Shown: one piece after another, positions 38,315-48,349 of the stretch
Layout: each line of letters begins with the position of its first letter
Numbering within the stretch: the first letter of the stretch is position 1
Source of the DNA: an uncultured Alphaproteobacteria bacterium
Lineage (GTDB): Bacteria; Pseudomonadota; Alphaproteobacteria; RF32; CAG-239
DNA: 50,228 nucleotides
NCBI GenBank assembly: GCA_905235385.1
Contig: CAJOLB010000001.1
Location: 1-50,228 of the forward strand
Direction of reading: 5' to 3'
The notes under the pieces: generated by a model
Told to the model about the DNA's origin: nothing
Seen by the model: only the letters and a program-made list of their open reading frames with translations
Databases searched by the model: none
Position numbers and translations under genes: made by a program

Positions 38315-39592
38315 CTATTTTCTCTTCTTCTTGGGCTGAACGGGAATATTAAATCCGAGTTTTGCGTTATAATTATCAATTTTTTTCAACAATTGATAAT
38401 CCGGATAGCCGTCTTCATGCATTTTTGCCTTAGCTTGAAGCTTTTTAACCGCTTCTTTGGTCTTTGGACCAAGCTTTCCGTCAACTTTAAGATGAGTATG
38501 TAAAATTTTATTTGAAAATGTTTGAACTTTTTCAATATCTTCGTTGGTTAAAGCATACTGTCCGTACGACGAAATCTGTGCATATTTTTGCGAACCTGAA
38601 ATATAGTCCGCAAGCAAGCTCACCGCCAATGCATAATTTTCGGAGCGGTTCCAAATCATAATTCGTCTGAAATTTCCTAAAACAAGATATGCCCGTCCCT
38701 TTCTTCCGTCCGGAATTATAATTGAACCCTTCAACTCCGGATTAATCTTCAATTTTTTGCCGCTTTTATCTAAAACGCCTAATTTTGACCATTCTTCAAC
38801 AGTTTGTCTTGTTTTATAACCCGTCAAGGTATAATCAAAATTCCATGGTAATTGAACACGTTGCCCCCACGGCTCATCAATTTTCCAACCTAAATCACTC
38901 AAATAATTTGCAGCCGAGGCAATTGCATCATCAAAGCTGTCCCAAATATCAATCACGCCGTCATTATCATAATCTATTGCATAAGCGTTATACGTTGAAG
39001 GCATAAACTGAAAATGCCCCATAGCACCGGCCCAAGAACCGAGCATCTTATCATTTGAAAGATCAAATTTATCCATAATCTTCAAAACTTGATACAGCTC
39101 ATTTTTGAAAAATTTAGCGCGCCTGTTTTTGTAGCTCAGATTTGTTAAACCATCGATTAAATGATATTTTCCTTTGTTTTGACCGAAGTTTGTTTCAACG
39201 GCCCAAAACGCCGTCAAAAATGAAATTGGAACACCGTATTCCTTTTCAATTTTGCCATATTTTTTTTGAAGGTTTTTATAATGCTCACGAGCGCGTATCA
39301 CTCGGCTTTCGCTAACCAAGCGATTAAGATATTCCCTTGAAGTTAAAACAAATTCAGCCTGCTTTTTGTCTTGCTTAATAACTTCGGGTTGGGGATGATA
39401 ATATGTTTCTTTTCCATAGGCCTGTCTGATTGTCTTTTCAGAAATTCCTTTGGAAATCATCTCTTGTTTTAAATTTTCTATAAACGTAAGCCACTCTTTT
39501 GGAGGTTCTTTTACATCAGAGGCAGCAAAGCAAGGATTTATCAGCAGAAAAATCCCGAAAAACAAACAAAATTTTACATTTTTTAAAAACAT
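38315..39592 (-). CDS. Lytic murein transglycosylase (MltB-like) with peptidoglycan-binding domain
   Basis: AFWAVETNFGQNKGKY, GSWAGAMGHFQFMPSTY, C-terminal DGKLGPKTKEAVKKLQ. Confidence 0.93.
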   Translation of the reverse strand: MFLKNVKFCLFFGIFLLINPCFAASDVKEPPKEWLTFIENLKQEMISKGISEKTIRQAYGKETYYHPQPEVIKQDKKQAEFVLTSREYLNRLVSESRVIRAREHYKNLQKKYGKIEKEYGVPISFLTAFWAVETNFGQNKGKYHLIDGLTNLSYKNRRAKFFKNELYQVLKIMDKFDLSNDKMLGSWAGAMGHFQFMPSTYNAYAIDYDNDGVIDIWDSFDDAIASAANYLSDLGWKIDEPWGQRVQLPWNFDYTLTGYKTRQTVEEWSKLGVLDKSGKKLKINPELKGSIIIPDGRKGRAYLVLGNFRRIMIWNRSENYALAVSLLADYISGSQKYAQISSYGQYALTNEDIEKVQTFSNKILHTHLKVDGKLGPKTKEAVKKLQAKAKMHEDGYPDYQLLKKIDNYNAKLGFNIPVQPKKKRK

Positions 39593-39672
39593 ACGAACCT
39601 CTTAAAAGCTGCAAATAATGTAAACTGTTTTTTTAAAACAAACAAGCAATTGTTTCGGTTATAAAGATATTT

Positions 39673-40761
39673 TTAAGAGCATAGTTCTTCAATAATTTTA
39701 TCTAAAACTAAAAACCCCTTATCTGTGGCAAAAACCTGATCTTTTTCATTTTTAATCAATTTTAATTCACACAATTCATCAATTTTCTGCTGAGATACGA
39801 ATGTATCGAAATTTAATCCGCATATCTCATTAAAATATTGTTTATTTATCCCTTTTTCAAGCCTTAAGCCCATAAGAATTAACTCTTGAGCCCGCTCATA
39901 AGAGCTTAGCTTTTCTTTGAGGTTCGGATACTCCAACGCATAGTGTTGTCTTTCTATTTTCAGCCTGCCGTGAGCTCCTTTACCTATCCCGATATAATCA
40001 TCTCCCGTCCAATAACATTTGTTATGGACCGACTCATATTCTTTTAAAGAAAAATTTGAAACCTCATATCTCGGATAGCCGTTATTTCTTAAAAAATCAA
40101 CTGTTTGCTGATACATTTCGGCAGCATTCTCATCATCTAAAGCCTTAACTCCTTTTTTTTCAAAAACCGTTCCTTCCTCAATCGTCAGCTGATAAACAGA
40201 TAAATGCTTAAACCCGAAAGACACTGCTTGTTCTAATTCGCTTGTCCAAGAAGACATCATCTGGTCAGGCCTTGCATAAATCAAATCCATCGAATGATTG
40301 TCAAAAACGCGCAGAACATCGTCTATACTCTTTAAGGCATCTTTTAGGGTATGGGTACGCCCCAAAAATTTTAAGTCTTGTTCATTTAAAGCCTGAACAC
40401 CAAGTGAAAGACGGTTAATGCCGGCCGCATGAAGATTAGAAAACATCTGCGGACGGTTTGTGTTCGGATTTGCCTCCAAAGAAATTTCCATATTTTGCCG
40501 AACAGGCCAAAGCTTATAAATATGATTAATAAGACGCTCTATATATTGCGGCTCAATAAGCGACGGCGTTCCTCCTCCGAAAAACACCGAACGTATCACA
40601 CGATTTGGAAGCATATGATGATAATCATCCAAATCTTTGATATATTTATCTATAATTTCGGTCTGATTGAGATTGCGATCAATAATTTTATAAAAATCAC
40701 AATACGGACATTTACTTTTACAATACGGCCAATGAAAATATATCGAAACTTCCTTTTTCAT
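39673..40761 (-). CDS. hemW: Radical SAM family heme chaperone HemW
   Basis: IYFHWPYCKSKCPYCDFY, FFGGGTPSLIEPQYIERL, NRLSLGVQ. Confidence 0.92.
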   Translation of the reverse strand: MKKEVSIYFHWPYCKSKCPYCDFYKIIDRNLNQTEIIDKYIKDLDDYHHMLPNRVIRSVFFGGGTPSLIEPQYIERLINHIYKLWPVRQNMEISLEANPNTNRPQMFSNLHAAGINRLSLGVQALNEQDLKFLGRTHTLKDALKSIDDVLRVFDNHSMDLIYARPDQMMSSWTSELEQAVSFGFKHLSVYQLTIEEGTVFEKKGVKALDDENAAEMYQQTVDFLRNNGYPRYEVSNFSLKEYESVHNKCYWTGDDYIGIGKGAHGRLKIERQHYALEYPNLKEKLSSYERAQELILMGLRLEKGINKQYFNEICGLNFDTFVSQQKIDELCELKLIKNEKDQVFATDKGFLVLDKIIEELCS

Positions 40762-40833
40762 ATGTTCAGACTAAGCATTTAACACCACAAAAACAAGTTT
40801 TATCTCTCGTTTATACAATTTCTTAAAAAAAAC

Positions 40834-40862
40834 TTGACAAATTAAACAAAATAATGTATAGA
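40834..40862 (+). promoter_or_regulatory. Strong sigma70-like promoter
   Basis: TTGACA (40834-40839), 17-nt spacer, TATAGA (40857-40862), upstream of the 40909 ORF. Confidence 0.7.
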
Positions 40863-40908
40863 TTGAGCAGTTTTTATATAATTATGTCAAACCTTATTCT
40901 CATATATT

Positions 40909-41493
40909 ATGATCAAATACTACAAAAAAATGAGGCAAGAGAGAACGAACACTCTCAGCCCTGCCGTTATGGCAAAACCTATCACCGAGTTTCTCCGCGA
41001 TGCCTATGGCATGATCACCAAAGACATGCAGGAAGAAGGCGTAGACTCTGTCAAACGCCTCAAATCTGCCAAGAACTTCCTCTCATTCTGTAAGGAGAAC
41101 AAAGAAATGGTGGAAGCTTTCGGTCTGTTCATCGGCGACCATCGCGGCTATTACGACAAATTGCCGCGCTTCTACAACTGGCAGACGCTCGATCCTTTCG
41201 TAGAGGCCATCTTCCGGTTCAAGGTCGAGATGCCTAACAAATCAAGGCTCCTCGAAATCTCCGGCAAGTATGAGCTAGCTCGGTTCGCCATGTATGATGA
41301 TGATGTCGCCCGTTTCGTACTCGCCAATTTCGACAAGTACGCCGAAATCAAAGACAAGTTCGAAGACAAACATGGACGCGCCATCTGCGTCCTCGAAACT
41401 CTTTATCTCGAACTCTGCAAGAGCCGCGGAACGGTCGCTTCGCCTCAGTGGGCCTTAGAGGTTCTCATCAAGAAGATGTGCTACAACCTCTAG
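40909..41493 (+). CDS. Hypothetical protein, compositionally atypical (start codon uncertain)
   Basis: 194-aa ORF, visibly more GC-rich than neighbours; candidate starts at 40909, 40930 or 40969. Confidence 0.7.
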   Translation: MIKYYKKMRQERTNTLSPAVMAKPITEFLRDAYGMITKDMQEEGVDSVKRLKSAKNFLSFCKENKEMVEAFGLFIGDHRGYYDKLPRFYNWQTLDPFVEAIFRFKVEMPNKSRLLEISGKYELARFAMYDDDVARFVLANFDKYAEIKDKFEDKHGRAICVLETLYLELCKSRGTVASPQWALEVLIKKMCYNL

Positions 41494-41509
41494 AACAACC
41501 CTCAACAGT

Positions 41510-41538
41510 AAAACCCCGTGCATTACGCACGGGGTTTT
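41510..41538. terminator. Bidirectional Rho-independent terminator, perfect 12-bp stem
   Basis: AAAACCCCGTGC-ATTAC-GCACGGGGTTTT. Confidence 0.9.
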
Positions 41539-41555
41539 GTGTTTGAGAAACGCGG

Positions 41556-41948
41556 TCAGTCCTTGATAAACTCGCTGATGTCAGGAATCTTCTCGATTCT
41601 CATCGTTGCATAGTTTCCGCCCCTCATGTCCGAAAGCAAGCCGCGAAGAGCATTTTCATTTTCTCGAGCAAGCTCCGGATATTTCTTGAGGAGCTCGAAG
41701 AACCCTTCAAAGGAAAACTGATCGGAATGAAAAGCATCAAGCCTTGTTTTCGGAAAGTGTTCCTTAAACCATCGACGAAGCTCCTCAAGAGCAATGTCAA
41801 TGCCGCTGACACACTCTCGACGCCTCTTTTGAAACTCTGACACACCATATTCACTGATAGAGCGAATGGAAATAGAATTAACTGCCCTCTTAGAGTTCAG
41901 CAGTGCGCCATAAGCCTTTTCAAAATTCACAAAATTTTTCATACGCAA
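41556..41948 (-). CDS. Hypothetical protein, compositionally atypical
   Basis: 130-aa ORF convergent with 40909..41493 and sharing its terminator. Confidence 0.65.
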   Translation of the reverse strand: MRMKNFVNFEKAYGALLNSKRAVNSISIRSISEYGVSEFQKRRRECVSGIDIALEELRRWFKEHFPKTRLDAFHSDQFSFEGFFELLKKYPELARENENALRGLLSDMRGGNYATMRIEKIPDISEFIKD

Positions 41949-42005
41949 TAATATTAAGATGACATAAGCTTAAAATTTCTGAGATTAACTATAAAAAACG
42001 AGCCA

Positions 42006-43097
42006 TCATTTGTCAATGGATTTTTTTTGAGCAAAATCAGATATTTTTTCAGCCAAATCAATATTATTTATCGCCTTAAAGCCGGAATTTTTCATAGCTT
42101 CTATATATTTATCTCTGTTTTCATAAACATTATCGATTGTGCCAAGGAATAAATAATCATCCGCGAGCTTTTCATCAGGAATGATTTCAGCATAACCCTT
42201 GGCTTGAAAAGATTTAGCATTCAGCATTTGCTCGCCTCGGCTCGACCCTGTCGGCAACGGAACAAGAATCATAGGCTTTGAAAGGCTTAAAAGTTCAAAA
42301 ATAGCATTTGAACCCGCTCGTGAAATAACAACATCGGAAATTGCCATCAAATCTTTCAATTCTTTATCGATATATTCAAATTGTTTGTACCCCGATGCCG
42401 TATATGAGGGATCTTCCTGACCTTTACCGCACAAATGAATAATCTGATATTTTTTAAGCAACGTCGGAATATGTCTGCGAACAACATGATTTAAGCTCTT
42501 AGCACCAAGGCTGCCCCCCATGAACAGCAAAACAGGTTTTTCCGGCGTAAAGCGGCAAAATTCAAACCCGCGTGTCTTATCCGCTCCCTCAAACCTGTTG
42601 GACATCACAGGTCCGATACATTCAACTTTTTCCTTATCGCGAACATATTTTTCCGTGTCTTCAAAGGTTGTAAAAAATTTGCTCACAAAACGCAGAGACA
42701 TTTTATTGGCAAGTCCGGGGGTTACATCAGATTCATGCATTAAAACAGGAACTTTGCGAACAAAACCGGCAACAACAACCGGAAATGAAACAAAGCCGCC
42801 TTTTGAAAAAATAATGTCCGGTTTTTCTTTTATGACAATACGAACTGCCTGTAAAATACCAACCGGAATTTTCAAAGCATCCAAAAAATTCTGCCAAGAA
42901 AAATAGCGCCGAAGTTTTCCTGTTTGGATCGGATAATATTTAACTTTCGGAAATTTTTCAAGCAATTCGCGCTCAATACCGGTATAAGAGCCGATATAAC
43001 AGACGTCCCAACCTTTATCCAAAAAAATCGGAATAAGAGCCAAGTTAAGAGTAACATGCCCGGCACTTCCTCCGCCCGTAAAAATAATCCTACTCAT
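42006..43097 (-). CDS. murG: MurG-family UDP-GlcNAc:undecaprenyl-PP-MurNAc-pentapeptide GlcNAc transferase, Clostridia-type variant
   Basis: TGGGSAGHVTLNLALIP, GKLRRYFSWQNFLDALK, FSKGGFVSFPVVVA, HESDVTPGLANKMS, MGGSLGAKSLN, ISRAGSNAIFELL; ATG 43097 overlaps rmuC stop. Confidence 0.9.
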   Translation of the reverse strand: MSRIIFTGGGSAGHVTLNLALIPIFLDKGWDVCYIGSYTGIERELLEKFPKVKYYPIQTGKLRRYFSWQNFLDALKIPVGILQAVRIVIKEKPDIIFSKGGFVSFPVVVAGFVRKVPVLMHESDVTPGLANKMSLRFVSKFFTTFEDTEKYVRDKEKVECIGPVMSNRFEGADKTRGFEFCRFTPEKPVLLFMGGSLGAKSLNHVVRRHIPTLLKKYQIIHLCGKGQEDPSYTASGYKQFEYIDKELKDLMAISDVVISRAGSNAIFELLSLSKPMILVPLPTGSSRGEQMLNAKSFQAKGYAEIIPDEKLADDYLFLGTIDNVYENRDKYIEAMKNSGFKAINNIDLAEKISDFAQKKSIDK

Positions 43098-44472
43098 CGT
43101 TTGAAACCCTTTCATCAAATTCAATTAAATTATTATCTTTATTTTCTAACGCTATGTTTTTGTTAGTTTTTGCGCCTTTTTCTTTAAGTTGCATCGCAAA
43201 CGAAATTGCTCCGCCCTTTCCGGCCAGTTTTGTCATTGCATCACGATAATGGGTATGTGTTGCATTCAAGGATTTATCAATCTGTTTCATATCCTCAACA
43301 AAACCGGCAAGTTTATCGTAAATTTTGCCGCCGATTTCAGCCAATTGAGCCGCACTTTTATTTCTTTTATCAAGTTGCCATAAATTTTCAACCGTCCGTA
43401 ATAATGGCAACAAAGACGATGGCGTTGTAATTGCAATATTTTTACTCAAAGCATAATCATATAGAGTTAAATCAGCCTGAGCTGCCTCAACATAAGCACC
43501 TTCAATCGGAATAAAAATCATCACATAATCAAGGGCTTTGTCTCTTAAAAGTTTTTGATATTCTTTGCTTGAGAGTTCATCAATATGCTTTTTGATACAA
43601 GATATATGCTTTTTCAAAGCCTCCGCACGCTCGACCTCATTATCCGCATTAACAAATGCCACATAATCATTTAAAGAAACTTTGCTGTCGATAATAACCT
43701 GACGATCATCCGGAAGCTGAACAATCACGTCCGGACGAAGCATTTTGTTATTTTCATCTCGGAAAGTCTCTTGGGTAAAGTAATTAATTCCTTTTTCCAA
43801 ACCCGAAATTTCAAGCACACGTTCAAGCTGAAACTCGCCCCAATTTCCTTGTATTTTTTTATTTCCTTTCAATGCGTTGGTTAAATTTTCAGCTTCATTA
43901 CTTAAAGTTTGATTAAGCGAAAAAAGCATTTTTATCTGTTCATCAAATTTCAGATTATCTTCGTGTGTCGCCTCCATTTTTTTCTTAAAATCAATGAGCT
44001 GATCTTGAAACGGTTTAAGCATAAGACTCAACAAATTTTTCTGATTTTCACCGAATGAGGAATTTTGAGCCCGTATAACTTCTGCAGAAATATCCTTAAA
44101 TTTCAAGCTCATTTCTGCTTTACTTTTTTCTAAAAAATCAGCTTGTTCCGAAATATACTTGTCTTTAAAAACACTATCTGATTTCAAACGTTCGTTTTCT
44201 TGTATAAGAGAAAGCTTTTCCATCATCAAATCTGAAATTGTCTCTTTCTGAGCAGATGTTTCATCTTCTTTCAAATATCGCCATGTATTAAATTCAGCTT
44301 CTTTAAGCTTAAGGACGGATATTTCTTTTTTCTTTTTAACATTTAAAACAAAAAACATAATAAAAAGGATAAAGAAAACAAAACAACATATTGAAACAAA
44401 TAAAAAAATATAGTCTTTATTTTGTAAAAACGTTTGCAACATTATTTTCTCCATGAACCATATTCTACACAC
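43090..44472 (-). CDS. rmuC: DNA recombination protein RmuC
   Basis: N-terminal TM, coiled coil, GNWGEFQLERVLEISGLEKGINYFTQ, RPDVIVQLPDDRQVIIDSKVSLNDY, FIPIEGAYVEA. Confidence 0.94.
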   Translation of the reverse strand: MCRIWFMEKIMLQTFLQNKDYIFLFVSICCFVFFILFIMFFVLNVKKKKEISVLKLKEAEFNTWRYLKEDETSAQKETISDLMMEKLSLIQENERLKSDSVFKDKYISEQADFLEKSKAEMSLKFKDISAEVIRAQNSSFGENQKNLLSLMLKPFQDQLIDFKKKMEATHEDNLKFDEQIKMLFSLNQTLSNEAENLTNALKGNKKIQGNWGEFQLERVLEISGLEKGINYFTQETFRDENNKMLRPDVIVQLPDDRQVIIDSKVSLNDYVAFVNADNEVERAEALKKHISCIKKHIDELSSKEYQKLLRDKALDYVMIFIPIEGAYVEAAQADLTLYDYALSKNIAITTPSSLLPLLRTVENLWQLDKRNKSAAQLAEIGGKIYDKLAGFVEDMKQIDKSLNATHTHYRDAMTKLAGKGGAISFAMQLKEKGAKTNKNIALENKDNNLIEFDERVSNDE

Positions 44473-44560
44473 CCATTTTTGCTTTTCAATATAATAAAAA
44501 AAATGAACACAACAAAAATCAAATCTTGATTTTTAAATTTTTCAAAACATAATATGAACC

Positions 44561-45217
44561 ATGATTGAAATTGCTTTTGATAAAAACCTGAATAACACAT
44601 TTAAGGACAAAGAATACCCGCTTTTAACCCCGCCTTTACTTAAAGGAAAAGATTTTGAGCAATATATTCATTATGCTTCATCTGTGTTTCAAACATTACA
44701 AAAAGACAAATATATCATTGTATTTGAACAAAAAAAACTTTTTGAGATAAACAAATTAGCCTTTGCTTTTTTTGTTGTATCTTGTTTTAACTCAGATAGC
44801 AATTTAGAATGCCTTGTGATTAAAACCAAAGATGAAAAAGAGGCTTTTAACAACTACAAACCATATGTTGCTTTAAGTATTGCCGTTAAATATGCTATCC
44901 GCATATGTCAAGAAAACACTCAAACAATCTATAAAGAATTAGAAACATTAACTTATCTTAATTTTTCAGTTCATAAAAATTTTTCAAATAAGACTTTAAT
45001 TTACAAGACAAAAACAGATCAACCCTTGAAAAAGATTGAAACAAATTCATTATTAGAATCCATTGCCCGTGTCAGCTGGCTAAAATTTTTATCCTTAAAT
45101 GAAATAGAAGAAAATATTGAATTAATTGTCAATATCTCTGATAAAGAAGAAAAAATTGCCCAAAAAGAAATAACTAAAAAAATTCTTGAATTTTCAAGGC
45201 CTTATATCTTAATATAA
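44561..45217 (+). CDS. Hypothetical protein
   Basis: 218-aa ORF with protein-like composition, no recognised domain. Confidence 0.65.
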   Translation: MIEIAFDKNLNNTFKDKEYPLLTPPLLKGKDFEQYIHYASSVFQTLQKDKYIIVFEQKKLFEINKLAFAFFVVSCFNSDSNLECLVIKTKDEKEAFNNYKPYVALSIAVKYAIRICQENTQTIYKELETLTYLNFSVHKNFSNKTLIYKTKTDQPLKKIETNSLLESIARVSWLKFLSLNEIEENIELIVNISDKEEKIAQKEITKKILEFSRPYILI

Positions 45218-45256
45218 AAAAAAGCCCCCACGATTTGTATCGCAGGAGCAAAAAAC
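45216..45256 (-). terminator. Rho-independent terminator (minus strand)
   Basis: Minus strand GCTCCTGCGATACAAATCGTGGGGGCTTTTTTTT, imperfect stem plus T-tract. Confidence 0.6.
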
Positions 45257-45263
45257 AGCTAAG

Positions 45264-45752
45264 TTATTCGGTTGCAAAGAAGTGAGCTAACTCTGCATAA
45301 CTATACGAATCAGGAAGATGAAAAAGATAACCACACCTCGACAGCTGCTTTCCGGTAGCCGCTTCAAGAAGTTCTGTCAAATCTTCCAAAAAAGGTCGGT
45401 TGATAAAATTATCGCCGATTGTTCCGTTTTTGAAGTAATCTAAAGGCAAACCTGATGCCTGCGTAAAAACGCAATATACGTCATCTACCGAAAAACGCCC
45501 GATCAAATCGGAAACCCATTGCCCTATCGTCGGTTTGTAAAAAACACATTTGTGCGGCACCAAATTAAACCGCTTCCTAAGCAGTGTTTCAATCTCGCAT
45601 TTCAAAACAGAATCGATATTTGCATCAACATCAAGGTTTTCTAGAAAACGGATGTATTCTCCTTCATCTAAAGCACCTTTTGCTTCGGCCACAATCGGCT
45701 CCAACTTAGCCATTTTCAGACCAACGTACTTAATAATTAGTTTTTTCTTCAT
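45264..45752 (-). CDS. Hypothetical protein (start possibly MAKLEP at 45713)
   Basis: 162-aa ORF followed by terminator; no recognised domain. Confidence 0.65.
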   Translation of the reverse strand: MKKKLIIKYVGLKMAKLEPIVAEAKGALDEGEYIRFLENLDVDANIDSVLKCEIETLLRKRFNLVPHKCVFYKPTIGQWVSDLIGRFSVDDVYCVFTQASGLPLDYFKNGTIGDNFINRPFLEDLTELLEAATGKQLSRCGYLFHLPDSYSYAELAHFFATE

Positions 45753-45830
45753 AATAGTATAAAATTAGGAATAATGATAATTCAAGTGAGAGTGAATTTA
45801 CCATCTTTAAAACAAAAATCAAGGACATTT

Positions 45831-45883
45831 TGAAAGTGTAAAGAAAAAAGAAACCTTAAATTTTTACGATTCCTTCGCTTTCA
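45831..45883 (-). repeat. Dispersed intergenic repeat, copy C
   Basis: Minus strand TGAAAGCGAAGGAATCGTAAAAATTTAAGGTTTCTTTTTTCTTTACACTTTCA; TGAAAG/CTTTCA at the ends; near-identical core to copy B. Confidence 0.75.
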
Positions 45884-45966
45884 AAAAGCTGTATTACAAA
45901 CCTGACTTTAAGCCAAATTGATGAAATCTGCTCAACAGAAAACGGGCGCTCTCTTGTCCTGAAATT

Positions 45967-47769
45967 TTAATCGTCACCGATTCTTAAGGCTTCAATAAAG
46001 GCAGATTGCGGCACCTCAACCTTTCCGAACTGACGCATACGTTGCTTACCTTTCTTTTGCTTATCAAGAAGTTTGCGTTTACGCGTTACATCACCGCCAT
46101 AGCATTTAGCGGTAACATCTTTGCGCAAGGCAGAAATTGTCTCACGCGCAACAATTCTGCCACCGATGGCAGCTTGTATCGGAATTTTAAACAGGTGTCT
46201 CGGAATCAAATCTTTTAAGCGTTCACAAATCTGACGTCCCCTCGCCTCTGCTTCGCTGCGGTGCGTCAAAAATGCCAACGCGTCAACAGGTTCTTCATTT
46301 ATTAAAATCTGAACTTTAACCAAATCCGACTCCTGATAGCCCGTCAGCTCATAATCAAAACTTGCGTAACCGCTTGTAATGGACTTTAAGCGGTCGTAAA
46401 AATCAAAAACAATTTCATTTAACGGAATGTTATAAACCACCATCGCACGTGAGCCGACATACGTTAATTCGACTTGCTCGCCTCGGCGCTCGGTGCAAAG
46501 TTTCAAAACCGCACCCAAATAATTATCCGGCACTAGAATCGTTGCCCGAACCATCGGTTCTTCAATTGAGCGAACCGTCGACAAATCCGGCATATCGGCA
46601 GGCTTATGAAGCATCATATCACCTCCGTCCGAAAGATGAATCTTATAAGCAACCGAAGGAGCCGTCGTGATGATATCCAAATCAAATTCCCGCCCGATTC
46701 GTTCTTCTATGATTTCCATATGAAGAAGCCCTAAAAATCCGCAACGAAAACCAAGACCTAAAGCTTCCGAATTTTCGTTTGTATAGTCAATACTCGCATC
46801 ATTTAATTTAAGCTTCGCAAGCGCATCTTTGAGTGCTTCATATTGACTTGAATCTGTCGGAAACATTGAGCAAAAAACAACCGGAACGGAAGGCTTAAAA
46901 CCTTCAAGCGGCGCATCACACGGCGTTTTGTTATCTGTAATGGTATCTCCGACGCGTGTATCGCTGACAGATTTGATGCTTGCCGTAATAAACCCGACCT
47001 CTCCCGGATAAAGCGCGTCAATATCTTGCATTTTAGGCGTAAAAATACCGACTTTTTCAACCTGATAGACCGTCCCGTTTGACATCATCCTGATGTTTGT
47101 TTTCTTTCTTAAAACACCGTCATGAATACGAACCAAAATAACAACCCCGAGATATGAATCATACCAGCTGTCAATCAAAAGGGCTTTTAACGGCGCATTT
47201 TCATCACCTTTTGGCGCCGGCAGACGTTCAACAATCGCTTCTAAAAGCTCAGGAACACCCAAACCGGTTTTTCCTGATGTTTCAATCGCATTTGAAGCAT
47301 CCAAACCAATAACATCTTCTATCTGCTGTTTAACTTTCTCAGCATCAGCCGAAGGTAAATCAACTTTGTTTAAAACCGGCAAAATTTCATGATTATTTTC
47401 AATTGCCAAATAAACATTGGCAAGTGTTTGAGCCTCAACGCCTTGCGTTGCATCAACCACCAAAACACTTCCCTCGCATGAAGCAAGAGAGCGCGAAACC
47501 TCATATGAAAAGTCAACGTGCCCGGGGGTATCCATCAAATTAAGCTGATAGGTTTTGCCGTCTTTGGCCTTATAATTCAAGCGAACGGTTTGCGCTTTAA
47601 TGGTAATTCCGCGCTCTTTTTCAATATCCATACTATCTAAAACTTGCTGCGTCATCTCACGTGCGGACAGCCCGCCGCAATATTCAATCATACGGTCGGC
47701 AAGGGTTGATTTGCCGTGGTCAATGTGGGCGATAATCGCAAAATTTCGTATCAAACTCAAATCTGTCAT
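45967..47769 (-). CDS. lepA: Elongation factor 4 (LepA)
   Basis: [52 protein letters not shown]-terminal [36 protein letters not shown]. Confidence 0.97.
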   Translation of the reverse strand: MTDLSLIRNFAIIAHIDHGKSTLADRMIEYCGGLSAREMTQQVLDSMDIEKERGITIKAQTVRLNYKAKDGKTYQLNLMDTPGHVDFSYEVSRSLASCEGSVLVVDATQGVEAQTLANVYLAIENNHEILPVLNKVDLPSADAEKVKQQIEDVIGLDASNAIETSGKTGLGVPELLEAIVERLPAPKGDENAPLKALLIDSWYDSYLGVVILVRIHDGVLRKKTNIRMMSNGTVYQVEKVGIFTPKMQDIDALYPGEVGFITASIKSVSDTRVGDTITDNKTPCDAPLEGFKPSVPVVFCSMFPTDSSQYEALKDALAKLKLNDASIDYTNENSEALGLGFRCGFLGLLHMEIIEERIGREFDLDIITTAPSVAYKIHLSDGGDMMLHKPADMPDLSTVRSIEEPMVRATILVPDNYLGAVLKLCTERRGEQVELTYVGSRAMVVYNIPLNEIVFDFYDRLKSITSGYASFDYELTGYQESDLVKVQILINEEPVDALAFLTHRSEAEARGRQICERLKDLIPRHLFKIPIQAAIGGRIVARETISALRKDVTAKCYGGDVTRKRKLLDKQKKGKQRMRQFGKVEVPQSAFIEALRIGDD

Positions 47770-47893
47770 TTGTTTTTATTTCCTGTAATATGGGCTATTG
47801 ATAAATTATTTTTTTACTTTATGCAATATAATATTGAAAAAAATTAGAAAATATGTTTTAATAAAGGCAAAACAGAAAACGGAGTAAAAAATT

Positions 47894-48331
47894 ATGAAAA
47901 AAATGATAGATGTTGATTTTGGCTCAACGCGCTATGATGAGTTGGTCGAGCTAAGATATAAAGTCCTCTTGGAACCGCTCGGATTAAAATTTTTGGATTC
48001 ATTCAGAAATAAAGAAATTTCATATCTTCATATCGGCTGTATTGAAAGTCTGGATGACAAACTTATCGGCGGTTTAATTCTTGCCCCCGTAAATGACAAA
48101 GAAATCCGCCTGATGCAAGTCGCTGTTGACCCCGTCCATCAAGGTGAAGGCGTTGGCCGAGCTTTAGTTGAATATGCCATCAAACGGGCAAAAGAAGCGG
48201 GTTTTACAAAAATTGTCATGCACGCCATGTTATCTGTTGTCGCTTTTTATGAAAAACTCGGTTTCAAGCAAGAAGGTGCTTTTTTTGAAGAACAAGGCAT
48301 CACTTTTGCTAAAATGGTAAAAAAAATTTAG
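47894..48331 (+). CDS. GNAT family N-acetyltransferase
   Basis: IRLMQVAVDPVHQGEGVGRALVEYAIKRAKEAGF acetyl-CoA motif. Confidence 0.9.
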   Translation: MKKMIDVDFGSTRYDELVELRYKVLLEPLGLKFLDSFRNKEISYLHIGCIESLDDKLIGGLILAPVNDKEIRLMQVAVDPVHQGEGVGRALVEYAIKRAKEAGFTKIVMHAMLSVVAFYEKLGFKQEGAFFEEQGITFAKMVKKI

Positions 48332-48349
48332 CATAAAAGGAGAAATCCA

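Noticed and set aside
40854-41093. ORF 40854..41093(+)
   Set aside because: Frame-shifted overlap of the 40909..41493 ORF; translation low complexity.
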